Part shown: one piece after another, positions 50,833 through 58,819 of the stretch
Layout of the letters: every line of letters starts with the position of its first letter
Position numbering within the stretch: position 1 is the stretch's first letter
NCBI GenBank assembly: GCA_944326425.1
Contig: CALVDX010000012.1
Coordinates: 1-63,684 of the forward strand
Direction: 5' to 3'
Origin: Candidatus Gastranaerophilales bacterium
GTDB lineage: Bacteria; Cyanobacteriota; Vampirovibrionia; Gastranaerophilales; Gastranaerophilaceae
DNA: 63,684 nucleotides
Position numbers and translations under genes: made by a program
Notes under the pieces: generated by a model
The model's input: only the letters and a program-made list of their open reading frames with translations
Database searches by the model: none
Told to the model about the DNA's origin: nothing

Positions 50833-50859
50833 AAATGGAGGAGGAGGTGGGATTCGAAC
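50830..50859. repeat. Right attachment site (within tRNA-Ser)
   Basis: 30 nt identical to 38832-38861, covering the T-loop, acceptor 3' strand, CCA and the first bases beyond. See the mobile element entry. Confidence 0.92.
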
Positions 50860-50926
50860 CCACGGTACGCTCGTCACGTACGACGGTTTTCAAGACCGCT
50901 CCGATAAACCGCTCTGGCACTCCTCC
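50836..50926 (-). tRNA. tRNA-Ser (UGA), integration target
   Basis: A 91-nt class II tRNA on the minus strand. Acceptor GGAGGAG pairs fully with CTCCTCC; CCA is encoded at 50836-50838. The anticodon loop is CTTGAAA (anticodon TGA), followed by a long variable arm (GTACGTGACGAGCGTAC), and the T-loop is TTCGAAT. Integration left the gene intact because the element carries a copy of the 3' end. Confidence 0.96.
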
Positions 50927-51134
50927 GATTGGTTTCTCAGACTATTTGTATTTTATATGAAACCATTTCAATTGTAAAGAGGTACTTAAAAACAGTTATT
51001 ACAAGGTTATGCCCAAATATCCAAAAGCTTTATTTCTGAGCAGTTTCAGGGACAGCCCAAATATAACACGGGCACATCAAAACAAGTGCTTAGAAAATAT
51101 TAATCTGTTAACATCAACTTATTCAAACATCTAT

Positions 51135-51162
51135 TTGAAGATATTTTAATTGGCGGTATAAT
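51135..51162 (+). promoter_or_regulatory. Promoter of uvrB (leaderless type)
   Basis: TTGAAG (-35, 51135-51140), 16-nt spacer, TATAAT (-10, 51157-51162), then 6 nt to the ATG at 51169. No Shine-Dalgarno site. The transcript should start at the initiation codon. Confidence 0.65.
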
Positions 51163-51168
51163 TCTGGT

Positions 51169-53151
51169 ATGGGAAAACCATTTAAAATACATTCAAAATA
51201 CCGCCCCTCAGGCGACCAGCCCAAAGCAATCAGAGAACTTGTCGACGGGCTTAACAGCGGCTACGATGCGCAAACTTTATTAGGTATTACAGGTTCAGGC
51301 AAAACTTTTACTATCGCAAACGTAATTGAACAAATCCAGAAACCAACCTTAATCATTGCGCACAACAAAACGCTTGCAGCACAGCTCTACAACGAGTTTA
51401 AAGAACTCTTCCCGGAAAACGCCGTAGAATATTTCATCAGCTATTACGACTATTACCAGCCGGAAGCCTATATTCCTCGCACAGATACCTATATCGAAAA
51501 ATCCGCAAGTATCAATGACGAAATCGACCGTCTGCGGCACAACACTACCCGCAGTCTATATGAGAGAGATGATGTAATAATAGTCGCATCAGTAAGCTGC
51601 ATTTACGGTTTAGGTTTGCCGGAAAACTATTTCAGAGGCGCAAAAACCATTAACGTCGGCGACGAAATGGAGCGCAACGAACTTTTAAAATACCTTGTAA
51701 GTATACAATACAGCCGTAATGATCTGGAATTAGAGCGTTCAACTTTCCGCGCCCGCGGTGATATTGTTGAAATTATGCCCTCTTACGAAAAGATTATCAC
51801 ACGTATTTATTTTTTCGGCGACGAAATCGAACGAATTGTTAAAATAGACAACGTAACCGGCGAAATCCTTGACTCACCGCAAAGTGTCGTTATTTACCCT
51901 GCAGTCCACTACATCACCTCCGACGAGAATGAAGAAGAAACAATAAAATTAATCCGTATGGAGTTAAAAAACCGACTTGCTGAACTAAACAGCGAAAACA
52001 AAATTCTCGAAGCAGCACGCTTAGAGCAGCGTGTAAAATACGATATAGAAATGATTAAAGAAATGGGCTATTGTTCGGGCATAGAAAACTACTCGCGCAT
52101 CCTTGAACGCCGCCCGCCCGGCAGTGCGCCCGCAACGCTTTTGGACTATTTTAAAGGTGACTTTTTAACCGTAGTTGATGAATCCCATGTTACACTCCCG
52201 CAGCTTAGAGGTATGTATTTCGGCGACCAATCAAGAAAGGATACCCTTGTAAATTACGGTTTCCGTCTCCCCTGCGCAAAAGATAACAGGCCGCTCAAAG
52301 AGGAAGAATTTTTTGCAAAAGTTCACCAGAAAATCTATATTTCTGCAACACCTGCGGAGTTTGAAAGAGAAACCTCTTCGCAGCTTGTGGAACAAATCAT
52401 CCGTCCGACAGGACTTGTTGACCCCAAAATTTCCGTGCGTCCGATTGAAACCCAGATTGAGGACTTAATAAAAGAAATTAATGCCCGCGCAAAAAAATCA
52501 GAACGCGTACTTATCACAACATTAACCAAACGTATGGCAGAGGACTTGTGCGACTATTTTGTACAGGCAGGTATACGCGTAAGATATTTACACAGCGGCA
52601 TTCAGTCAATCGAGCGTGTAGAAATCCTTCGTGATTTACGCTTAGGAGAGTTTGATGTACTAATCGGCGTCAACCTCTTAAGGGAAGGACTTGATATTCC
52701 GGAGGTTTCACTTGTTGCAATTATGGATGCGGACAAAGAAGGTTTCCTGCGTTCGGAAACCAGCCTTGTACAGACAATCGGACGTGCGGCAAGAAACGTT
52801 TGCGGCGAAGTAATAATGTACGCTGACCGTGTAACAGATTCCATGAAGGCAGCCATTGACGAAACCAACCGCCGCCGCGAAATTCAGCTTGCTTATAATC
52901 AGGAGCACGGCATTATCCCGCAAACAATCAAGAAACCGATTGAAAACAACCTTCTCTCGCTTGTCGAAAGCTACCGCAATCTGGAGGACATTGTTGCGGA
53001 AGAAATGGTAGAAATGGGGGTTGAGAAGAAAGACCTGTCAAAACTCATTACCAAACTTGAAAAAGATATGCACAAATGCGCTAAAATTCTTGATTTTGAG
53101 CGCGCAGCAGAAATCCGCGACCAGCTTAAAAAACTCAGAGAAATGGTATAA
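51169..53151 (+). CDS. uvrB: Excinuclease ABC subunit B
   Basis: The 660-aa damage-verification helicase of nucleotide excision repair. Present are the Walker A motif '[10 protein letters not shown]' (39-48), the beta-hairpin '[12 protein letters not shown]' that clamps DNA, Walker B-type '[10 protein letters not shown]', helicase motifs V-VI ('[19 protein letters not shown]', 'TIGRAARN') and the C-terminal UVR motif ('[15 protein letters not shown]') that contacts UvrC. Length is normal. UvrA and UvrC are not in the window. It marks the right chromosomal flank of the tRNA-Ser element. Confidence 0.98.
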   Translation: MGKPFKIHSKYRPSGDQPKAIRELVDGLNSGYDAQTLLGITGSGKTFTIANVIEQIQKPTLIIAHNKTLAAQLYNEFKELFPENAVEYFISYYDYYQPEAYIPRTDTYIEKSASINDEIDRLRHNTTRSLYERDDVIIVASVSCIYGLGLPENYFRGAKTINVGDEMERNELLKYLVSIQYSRNDLELERSTFRARGDIVEIMPSYEKIITRIYFFGDEIERIVKIDNVTGEILDSPQSVVIYPAVHYITSDENEEETIKLIRMELKNRLAELNSENKILEAARLEQRVKYDIEMIKEMGYCSGIENYSRILERRPPGSAPATLLDYFKGDFLTVVDESHVTLPQLRGMYFGDQSRKDTLVNYGFRLPCAKDNRPLKEEEFFAKVHQKIYISATPAEFERETSSQLVEQIIRPTGLVDPKISVRPIETQIEDLIKEINARAKKSERVLITTLTKRMAEDLCDYFVQAGIRVRYLHSGIQSIERVEILRDLRLGEFDVLIGVNLLREGLDIPEVSLVAIMDADKEGFLRSETSLVQTIGRAARNVCGEVIMYADRVTDSMKAAIDETNRRREIQLAYNQEHGIIPQTIKKPIENNLLSLVESYRNLEDIVAEEMVEMGVEKKDLSKLITKLEKDMHKCAKILDFERAAEIRDQLKKLREMV

Positions 53152-53252
53152 CTCTGCAAGAGAGGTTTACCCGAGCCCGATGACTATAGTATAATATTTA
53201 CAGGAAGTATATTTTAAGAATTATAAATTAACCCTATTCGGGAAGGGAATGT

Positions 53253-54104
53253 ATGGAAAAACCACATGTAATAGCGGTAGCAGGACCGACTGCAAGCGGT
53301 AAAACAGCATTAGCTGTAAAACTTGCACACGAAAGAAACGGAGAAATAATTTCCGCGGATTCACGCCTTGTTTATAAAGGTTTTAATATCGCCGCAGCAA
53401 AGCCTACTGAAGAAGAAATGGAAGGAATTCCGCATTATTTAATAGATATAGTTGAGCCGGAAGTTGATTACTCCGCCGGTGACTTTTACCGCGACGCAAA
53501 ACCCGTCATTGAAGATATTATCAACCGCGGGAAAACCCCGATTGTCTGCGGAGGAACAGGATTGTATTTCAGAATCTTACTGGAGGATTTTGACCTCCCT
53601 CTTATTCCGCCTAACCCCGAACTCCGCAGGGAATTAGAGAACACACCGGTTGAAATCCTTTATGCAGAACTTAAATCCAAAGACCCGATAACTGCAGAAA
53701 AAGTTCATATTAATAATAAAGTAAGAATTGTAAGGGTGCTGGAAATTATACGTACACTCAACAAACCTTTCTATCAGGCAGCAGGCAAAAAAGATTCAGA
53801 ATACGATGTAGAATGGATTTCTCCGCATATAGACTCCAGAGAGGAATTGTACGACAGGATTAACAAACGTGTGGACAGAATGCTTAAACTCGGGCTGATT
53901 GATGAAACAAAATTCTTACTGGAAAAACACGGACGGATTAAAAATTTTGTAAACACTATAGGCTACTGTGAAATTTTACAATACTTAGACGGCAAAATTT
54001 CTCTTGATGAGGGGGTTGAAAAAATCAAACAGAATACAAGACGCTACGCAAAACGCCAGTTAACATGGTTTAGGCGAAACCCTGAACTGGATATGGATTA
54101 TTAA
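53253..54104 (+). CDS. miaA: tRNA dimethylallyltransferase
   Basis: Adds a dimethylallyl group to A37 of tRNAs reading UNN codons. The 283-aa protein has the P-loop 'AGPTASGKTALAVKL', the substrate motif 'SADSRLVYKGFNIAAAKPT' (commonly SADSxQVYrxmdIGTAKP), 'VCGGTGLYFRILL' and 'RRYAKRQLTWFR' near the end. It is slightly shorter than the usual 300-315 aa. GGGAAGGGAATGT precedes the start. The end overlaps the convergent glycosyltransferase by 4 nt. Confidence 0.95.
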   Translation: MEKPHVIAVAGPTASGKTALAVKLAHERNGEIISADSRLVYKGFNIAAAKPTEEEMEGIPHYLIDIVEPEVDYSAGDFYRDAKPVIEDIINRGKTPIVCGGTGLYFRILLEDFDLPLIPPNPELRRELENTPVEILYAELKSKDPITAEKVHINNKVRIVRVLEIIRTLNKPFYQAAGKKDSEYDVEWISPHIDSREELYDRINKRVDRMLKLGLIDETKFLLEKHGRIKNFVNTIGYCEILQYLDGKISLDEGVEKIKQNTRRYAKRQLTWFRRNPELDMDY

Positions 54105-55054
54105 TTTTTTAAACAATGTATGATTGATGCAAGAATATACTTAAATTTTAATCCGGCGTAAGTGGAATTACGCGCAGGAGAAAAATTTCCCTGCCAGCAG
54201 GACGGATACTTCTGTTTTAAATACACCAGCAGTTTTGAAAATTCACTTAAGTATGCATCTTTTAAATCCTCCCGCATCTTGGGAAGCCGGAATACTGCCT
54301 TTTTAAAATATCTGTTTAATATATAGTATTTATACTCATAATTCTCTACAACTTTTTCAACCTCTCTAAAAACGTATATCGGAGAAAAATCCGTTTTCTT
54401 TTTAGCGGAAGTAACAGACCCCGGGCGTCTTTTCCGGTAGCAGTATAAATTCTTATCCAAAACCGTAACAGCTTCTGCAAACAGCATAGTTTTTATAAAA
54501 AATATCTGGTCCTGTCCGACACGTATTTCCTGAAACCTGATACCGTTTTTTATGAGAAATTCTCTTTTATAAAGTTTTGTCCAGGCCGTAGAAGGGAATT
54601 TAAAAATATCTTTTTTAAAATCTTTTTTATTAAACACGCGCTTGTAGTACTTATCAGGAATTTTATTTACGCTATAGCTGCCCTGCCTTAATCGTCCGTT
54701 TGCATAAGTCAACCCGCCGTAAATCAAAACATCCGGTTCAAACTTTGCAGCAGCAGTCAAAATCGTTTCTAAAGCATCCGCAGCAAGCCAGTCATCACTA
54801 TCTACAAAGATAATATAATCTCCTTTAGCCGCTGCAAGAGCTGTATTTCTGGCTATACCGGAGCCTTGATTGACTGTTTGAATAATCTTAATTTCTTTAT
54901 AACGTTTTAAGACTTCCAAAGAGTCATCTTCTGAGCCGTCATCGACGCATATAATTTCAATACTATCAACCTTTTGCCCCAGAATACTGTCAAGGCATTC
55001 AGACAAATACGGCGCTGTATTATAAACAGGTATAATTATTGAAAGTTTTGTCAT
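54101..55054 (-). CDS. Glycosyltransferase family 2 protein
   Basis: A 317-aa GT-A enzyme: 'LSIIIPVYNTAPYLSECL', 'DDGSEDDSLEVL', 'NQGSGIARNTAL' and metal-binding 'DSDDW'. The C-terminal 110 aa are basic with no known domain. It resembles the glycosyltransferase at 34.4 kb but is clearly a separate gene. Its ATG overlaps the stop of the TupA-like gene (ATGA), so the two form a two-gene operon for a surface glycan. Confidence 0.88.
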   Translation of the reverse strand: MTKLSIIIPVYNTAPYLSECLDSILGQKVDSIEIICVDDGSEDDSLEVLKRYKEIKIIQTVNQGSGIARNTALAAAKGDYIIFVDSDDWLAADALETILTAAAKFEPDVLIYGGLTYANGRLRQGSYSVNKIPDKYYKRVFNKKDFKKDIFKFPSTAWTKLYKREFLIKNGIRFQEIRVGQDQIFFIKTMLFAEAVTVLDKNLYCYRKRRPGSVTSAKKKTDFSPIYVFREVEKVVENYEYKYYILNRYFKKAVFRLPKMREDLKDAYLSEFSKLLVYLKQKYPSCWQGNFSPARNSTYAGLKFKYILASIIHCLKN

Positions 55055-55872
55055 TTATTTAAAACCAGTATCCCCCCGAGTATTCTGTCATACTTAGGGT
55101 TAGAAAACTTCATATATCCGCTTGCGGGAGTAAAAGTCATTTCGCCAAAATAGATTTTCCCTGCAACATTGTGCAAATCGACACGCACAAACTTAAAATC
55201 CCTTGATAATTTTCTTGCAATATCAAGCATCTTGTCAAAGTTTTCAGGTTTGGGAACGGCTTCCTCATGCAGTTTACCGCCGTAATTAAACCCGAGATTA
55301 TTCCAGTCAGTATCAAACATCGTGCAGCAAATATTATCACTGCGTTTTCCGGAAGCAAACAGCACGAGTTTAGGCTCGCCGTTAAAACAGAAAAACAAAT
55401 ACTCAAAAAGCTCGCGCTTGTTTTTAATATACTCTTCTACAAAGATAAGCGGTTTTATTTTATCGTATTGCATTTCGTATCCGCTTTTATAAGCATAATT
55501 CACTTTTAAAAAATTATTAAATATTTCATTATAATTCTTTTCGGGAATTCTGCCTTCAATCACAAGCCTTTGCATTTTACAGCCGTGATTTGTTTTTATA
55601 ACGTACTCACGCGGCAGCTTAGAAAAATCTATATCCTCATACTTTTCATAAACCCCGTATATTTTTTTAAGATACTCTTCGCCTATTTGTTCCTTTACCC
55701 AATCCCGCACAAGAATTTTATCTGCAAGTCTTGTTTTAATTGGTGTACAATCATAAACCTTCAACCACTGGATTTTTTCAGTAAAAAGTTTCGGTTTTTT
55801 AAAATTTATAAATCTGCCTTTTCGAAAAAAATATTTCCAAAAAATTTTATGTTTAAGCTCTTTTTCATTCAT
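55051..55872 (-). CDS. TupA-like ATP-grasp protein
   Basis: From the ATG at 55872 (273 aa; in-frame alternatives at 55893 and a TTG at 55923). A TATAAT box at 55908-55913 puts the mRNA start near 55901, which favours 55872. The sequence matches the TupA-type ATP-grasp family found in polysaccharide gene clusters: 'KPKLFTEKIQWLKVYD', 'LADKILVRDWVKEQIG', 'YVIKTNHGC', 'FVEEYI' and 'DLHNVAGKIYFGEMTFTPASG'. TupA makes teichuronopeptide in Bacillus by joining amino acids to sugar acids; the substrate here is unknown. Coupled to the glycosyltransferase downstream. Confidence 0.85.
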   Translation of the reverse strand: MNEKELKHKIFWKYFFRKGRFINFKKPKLFTEKIQWLKVYDCTPIKTRLADKILVRDWVKEQIGEEYLKKIYGVYEKYEDIDFSKLPREYVIKTNHGCKMQRLVIEGRIPEKNYNEIFNNFLKVNYAYKSGYEMQYDKIKPLIFVEEYIKNKRELFEYLFFCFNGEPKLVLFASGKRSDNICCTMFDTDWNNLGFNYGGKLHEEAVPKPENFDKMLDIARKLSRDFKFVRVDLHNVAGKIYFGEMTFTPASGYMKFSNPKYDRILGGILVLNK

Positions 55873-55936
55873 AAATCTAAAATTAAAGGGCATTAATAAG
55901 ATTAATGCCCTAATTATACCCAAATGACTCTAATTA

Positions 55937-56176
55937 TTATTGTAATTTCCAGTAAGTATCATCAGGATACCCTTCTACTGTACCGCCAGGAACTTGAAAA
56001 ACTCCATCCTGTCCTGCTTGTGAGGCATCAACTTGTCCATAAATACCATCATCAATAATACCATTACCTTCAACTGTAAATGTACCGTCATCATTAGGAA
56101 CAGCGTACATTCCTTCACCTAAATCAATAGCACCTTCGGGGAGTGTTTGTGAAGCATTATCTCTTGCAGTTGACAT
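55937..56176 (-). CDS. Small acidic Gly/Asp-rich protein (79 aa)
   Basis: A well-supported small gene: AAAGGAGAT lies 8 nt before the ATG. The protein has no Cys, is very acidic and is made of short strand-turn units ('GAIDLGEGMYAVPNDDGTFTV', 'GVFQVPGGTVEGYPDD'). The regular 'G.Y.V..DGTFTV.G.G.IDDGIYG' pattern suggests beta-hairpins. No family recognised. It has no signal peptide. It could be a structural or secreted small protein; no evidence for toxin or bacteriocin features. Confidence 0.65.
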   Translation of the reverse strand: MSTARDNASQTLPEGAIDLGEGMYAVPNDDGTFTVEGNGIIDDGIYGQVDASQAGQDGVFQVPGGTVEGYPDDTYWKLQ

Positions 56177-56263
56177 AATATATATCTCCTTTCTTCATAC
56201 TACATAAATTATTATAAAAGAGAAGAAAAACAATGTAAACCAGAAAGACACCTCACCCATCCC

Positions 56264-56286
56264 ATCATATCATATCATATCATATA
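56264..56286. repeat. CATAT pentanucleotide tract
   Basis: Four consecutive CATAT-type units in the leader region between two leftward genes. Such tracts can vary in length by slippage. Confidence 0.6.
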
Positions 56287-56382
56287 TAGGATTATAACTT
56301 GATTGCAGGCTGTTTTAAAATAAATTTTACAATTCTTAACATTTGAAAATATATAATGTTTTTACTTTATTCCACACAATAC

Positions 56383-56718
56383 TCAGTCTTTATACCAGAC
56401 CCTGAAGTTATTAATATCCTCCAGCAATGCACTAAAATCCCCGTTAAAGCGGACACACCTGTCATCTATAATTAGATATGAGGGCTTTTTTACATTAGTA
56501 ATTCCGGCAAAATATCTGCCGACATTATGTTCATCAATCCATTTTTGCGCAAGTCCTGTATCTCTTGATGTAAATAATACCAGAGAAAATTTACCGGAAA
56601 GTGTTTTCAGAAACTCGGCGGCTCCCTCTCTAATCGGAGAAATATAATTTTCTTCATACAATCCGTTATAAGTGTTCAAAACTCCGTCCAAATCAATCAT
56701 TAAAGTCTTTTTTCGCAT
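56383..56718 (-). CDS. Small HAD-family hydrolase
   Basis: Starting at the ATG at 56718 (111 aa; a GTG 24 nt upstream is possible). The HAD motif I 'LMIDLDGVLN' gives the nucleophile Asp and the acid two residues on; motif II is 'LVLFTSRDT' and motif III/IV 'KKPSYLIIDDRCVRF'. It is a minimal cap-less HAD phosphatase of the type sometimes found with surface-sugar genes. Substrate unknown; no operon partner is obvious. Confidence 0.8.
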   Translation of the reverse strand: MRKKTLMIDLDGVLNTYNGLYEENYISPIREGAAEFLKTLSGKFSLVLFTSRDTGLAQKWIDEHNVGRYFAGITNVKKPSYLIIDDRCVRFNGDFSALLEDINNFRVWYKD

Positions 56719-56891
56719 ATAAAATTCCGTTTCTTTTATCACTATATTCAGGTAATTATATAAAATTATACTACAAATTATTTCAAAAAACTATAGCCCG
56801 AATGACTGTCATATACATAAAATAGTGTAAAATTATATGACAATATATTAATTACAAAATTATTAATATAAATATAAGAAAGATTTCCGCT

Positions 56892-58466
56892 CTACGAGAA
56901 CACACTGAACGTACGATCCACGTTATCATCTATCATCGAACGGTAAGACTCTAACATCTGATTTATTGCATTCTGTTCCGTCTCCAGTTTCTGCATGCGT
57001 GTATCTATTGTTTCTTCTTTCCGCTCTATTCGCGTTTTCTCTTTCTCATACTCTGCTGTCGCTTTATTCTGCTCGCCGGTATCCGTTACCTGATACACAT
57101 TCTGGCACGTCGTTGCCGCACTCTCATCATATTCCCACGCACCGTCATCGCCGCGTTCCGCTTTCGTTATATTATACACACCCGTCTGTAATATATCATT
57201 CAAATAATCTGTATCGGTTATATACTCATTATACGTCCAGCCGTTTGTTGCAATATTTTCAAATATTGCATCATAGAAATCTATAAGCTTTTCTTCTTCG
57301 GCGTCAAAAAGAAGCGAAGAGCTTTCTTCTAATTCTGAGCGTTGAGATACCAGGGTATCATAAGTCTCCTGCCATTCATCGTGTTCTGCCTGACTTGCTG
57401 GGTCGGTTAAGGTTATACTGCCTAAATCAAGCCCCGGAAGGCTGCTTGTTGTAATTTTACTTTGCGTTTCTTCATCTCCGAGAAGGTAGGTTAGGAATAC
57501 GCTTGCCATATTAGTTAAACTGACCGCGTAAGAATGGTTTGAATCATCGAAAATGTTAGATTTTTTATCGTGTTGATGGCATATTGTATTGTAATTTCCG
57601 GCATTCTCTCCGGCATATTGACGATTGTCGTGTTTTTGCGCACCGTCGTACGCATATTCCGATGTAAACAAGCTGTATGTTCGTTCTATCGCATTCTCTA
57701 TATCCGCATCCGTTACTTCCACGCTCGATACTGCACCGGATACTGCATCCGCAAACGATTCTAATATTTTCTTAAACTTATTATTGGCACTATTTCCATC
57801 TCCGTCCCAGCTTAAGTAGGTTACATAGTTGCCTCCGCCGCCTACTGAATTTATTATATCTGTCCACGTTGTATCACCCGTTACATCCCAGTTGCTGCCG
57901 GCTGCTCCCGTTCTATCTGTTTTTGCTTCATTACTCACGTTTCCAAGACCCTGTAATGCCGCATCCGCAGTTGTTGTTAATACTTCCGGTTCCTCTGACA
58001 AGTGTCCGGTTATCTCTTTATCTAATTCTTTTAATTCTTCATTATTGCTTTCTACTGCTTCAAAGTCCTCTGATGATATTCCTGTTAATTCGCTTAATAT
58101 CTCTGAACGATGAGAATCATAATCCCCGCCCGCAGCACCCGTCGGACTTATTAATTCCGCATACTCCTTATACTTATCATCTACTACTACTTTACCGCTC
58201 ATATCTGTCAGCATATATGGTTCATAGTTATTCAATGCGCTCGGGCTCATTAACGTATCGTACGTTAAATCGTAATACGTTCCGCCTCCATCATTTGACC
58301 ACTTCAATGTCTTTTCATTCAGGGCATCCGCATAGCGCGTTGATATCGCGTCCGCTTCACGCGCAAGCGACATCTTTTGCGCGGACAACATCGACAAGGT
58401 ATAACCTATCGTATTTTTACGATTGGTTAACGTCAACAATCTCGCCTGTGTCGATGCCATTCCCAT
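56892..58466 (-). CDS. 524-aa coiled-coil-ended protein of unknown function
   Basis: The N-terminus 'MGMASTQARLLTLTNRKNTI' and the C-terminal coiled coil 'TRIERKEETIDTRMQKLETE...MIDDNVDRTFSVFS' are arranged like terminal helices of flagellin- or hook-type and type III-secreted proteins, pairing around a variable centre. The central 380 aa are rich in Gly, Ser, Asp and Glu with 'NWDVTGDTTWTDI' and 'HQHDKKSNIFDD'. No signal peptide. I infer a family with a conserved helical frame and variable insert, possibly assembled at the cell surface; there are no flagellar genes nearby. Start is the ATG at 58466. Confidence 0.6.
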   Translation of the reverse strand: MGMASTQARLLTLTNRKNTIGYTLSMLSAQKMSLAREADAISTRYADALNEKTLKWSNDGGGTYYDLTYDTLMSPSALNNYEPYMLTDMSGKVVVDDKYKEYAELISPTGAAGGDYDSHRSEILSELTGISSEDFEAVESNNEELKELDKEITGHLSEEPEVLTTTADAALQGLGNVSNEAKTDRTGAAGSNWDVTGDTTWTDIINSVGGGGNYVTYLSWDGDGNSANNKFKKILESFADAVSGAVSSVEVTDADIENAIERTYSLFTSEYAYDGAQKHDNRQYAGENAGNYNTICHQHDKKSNIFDDSNHSYAVSLTNMASVFLTYLLGDEETQSKITTSSLPGLDLGSITLTDPASQAEHDEWQETYDTLVSQRSELEESSSLLFDAEEEKLIDFYDAIFENIATNGWTYNEYITDTDYLNDILQTGVYNITKAERGDDGAWEYDESAATTCQNVYQVTDTGEQNKATAEYEKEKTRIERKEETIDTRMQKLETEQNAINQMLESYRSMIDDNVDRTFSVFS

Positions 58467-58819
58467 TTTTTAGCGTCCCGTCCTTTTTCCTTTTACTTTC
58501 CTTATCGGCATTTCTCCATACTTTCTTTAATCTTTTGGCAACTTTTTTTGTAAATCGTTACAAAAATTTACATTTAATTTAGAAAGAATTTTTAACAAAA
58601 GAACAATTAAAAATCCACCTGCCTCAAAGCCTTTTAACACAATATTCCGGGTTTTTAATCAACTTTCTAAAAATTATAAAAACATTCAAAATTAATTCTT
58701 TACATTCTCTTTACAATTAACGAAAAAAGAGCAATTTTTATTTTGCCCTGCTTTTAAATAAATATGGTTGCTGTTATAATCAGCAGAGAAGCCGTAAATA
58801 GTAAATCAGATATGTGTGT
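58467..58819. promoter_or_regulatory. Divergent intergenic region with an operator-like palindrome
   Basis: TTTTTGTAA (58545-58553) and TTACAAAAA (58558-58566) form a perfect 9-bp inverted repeat with an ATCG loop, about 80 nt upstream of the 524-aa gene. A TATAAT box at 58775-58780 probably serves the rightward membrane-protein gene starting at 58820. The rest is AT-rich with no gene. Confidence 0.45.

Larger units (their letters stand above)
50400..50835. other. Right end of the element, non-coding
   Basis: It holds the promoter region of the leftward cluster (not clearly readable), sequences AACCGCAATTACCAC and ACCACATTTACCGCAA near 50600-50670 that look like two related boxes, the AGTCCCT double box at 50734-50753, and the terminator at 50806-50832. 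No gene is visible. An origin or integrase-binding array would be expected in this position. Confidence 0.5.
38832..50859. mobile_element. 12-kb integrative element in tRNA-Ser(UGA)
   Basis: The bounds are a 30-bp direct repeat (38832-38861 and 50830-50859) containing the 3' end of tRNA-Ser. The right copy belongs to the intact tRNA gene; the left copy is the displaced fragment. Inside are an integrase, an excisionase-like HTH protein, a primase-helicase, an XRE regulator, a uracil-DNA glycosylase, a DnaB-like ATPase, a degenerate methylase homologue, a membrane-anchored protein and an adenine methylase with a nuclease. No structural phage genes, relaxase or conjugation genes are visible, so it resembles a phage satellite or mobilisable island. 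Coding DNA within is visibly more AT-rich than the flanks. Confidence 0.9.

Noticed and set aside
38832-50859. Complete prophage
   Set aside because: No terminase, portal, capsid, tail or lysis gene is visible between the attachment sites.
55937-56176. RiPP precursor peptide
   Set aside because: No leader-core layout, no Cys/Ser/Thr-rich core and no modification enzyme next to it; the radical SAM gene is 53 kb away.
57869-58582. Rightward 237-codon ORF antisense to the 524-aa gene
   Set aside because: Leucine/serine-rich shadow of the leftward gene; composition and lack of start signals argue against coding.
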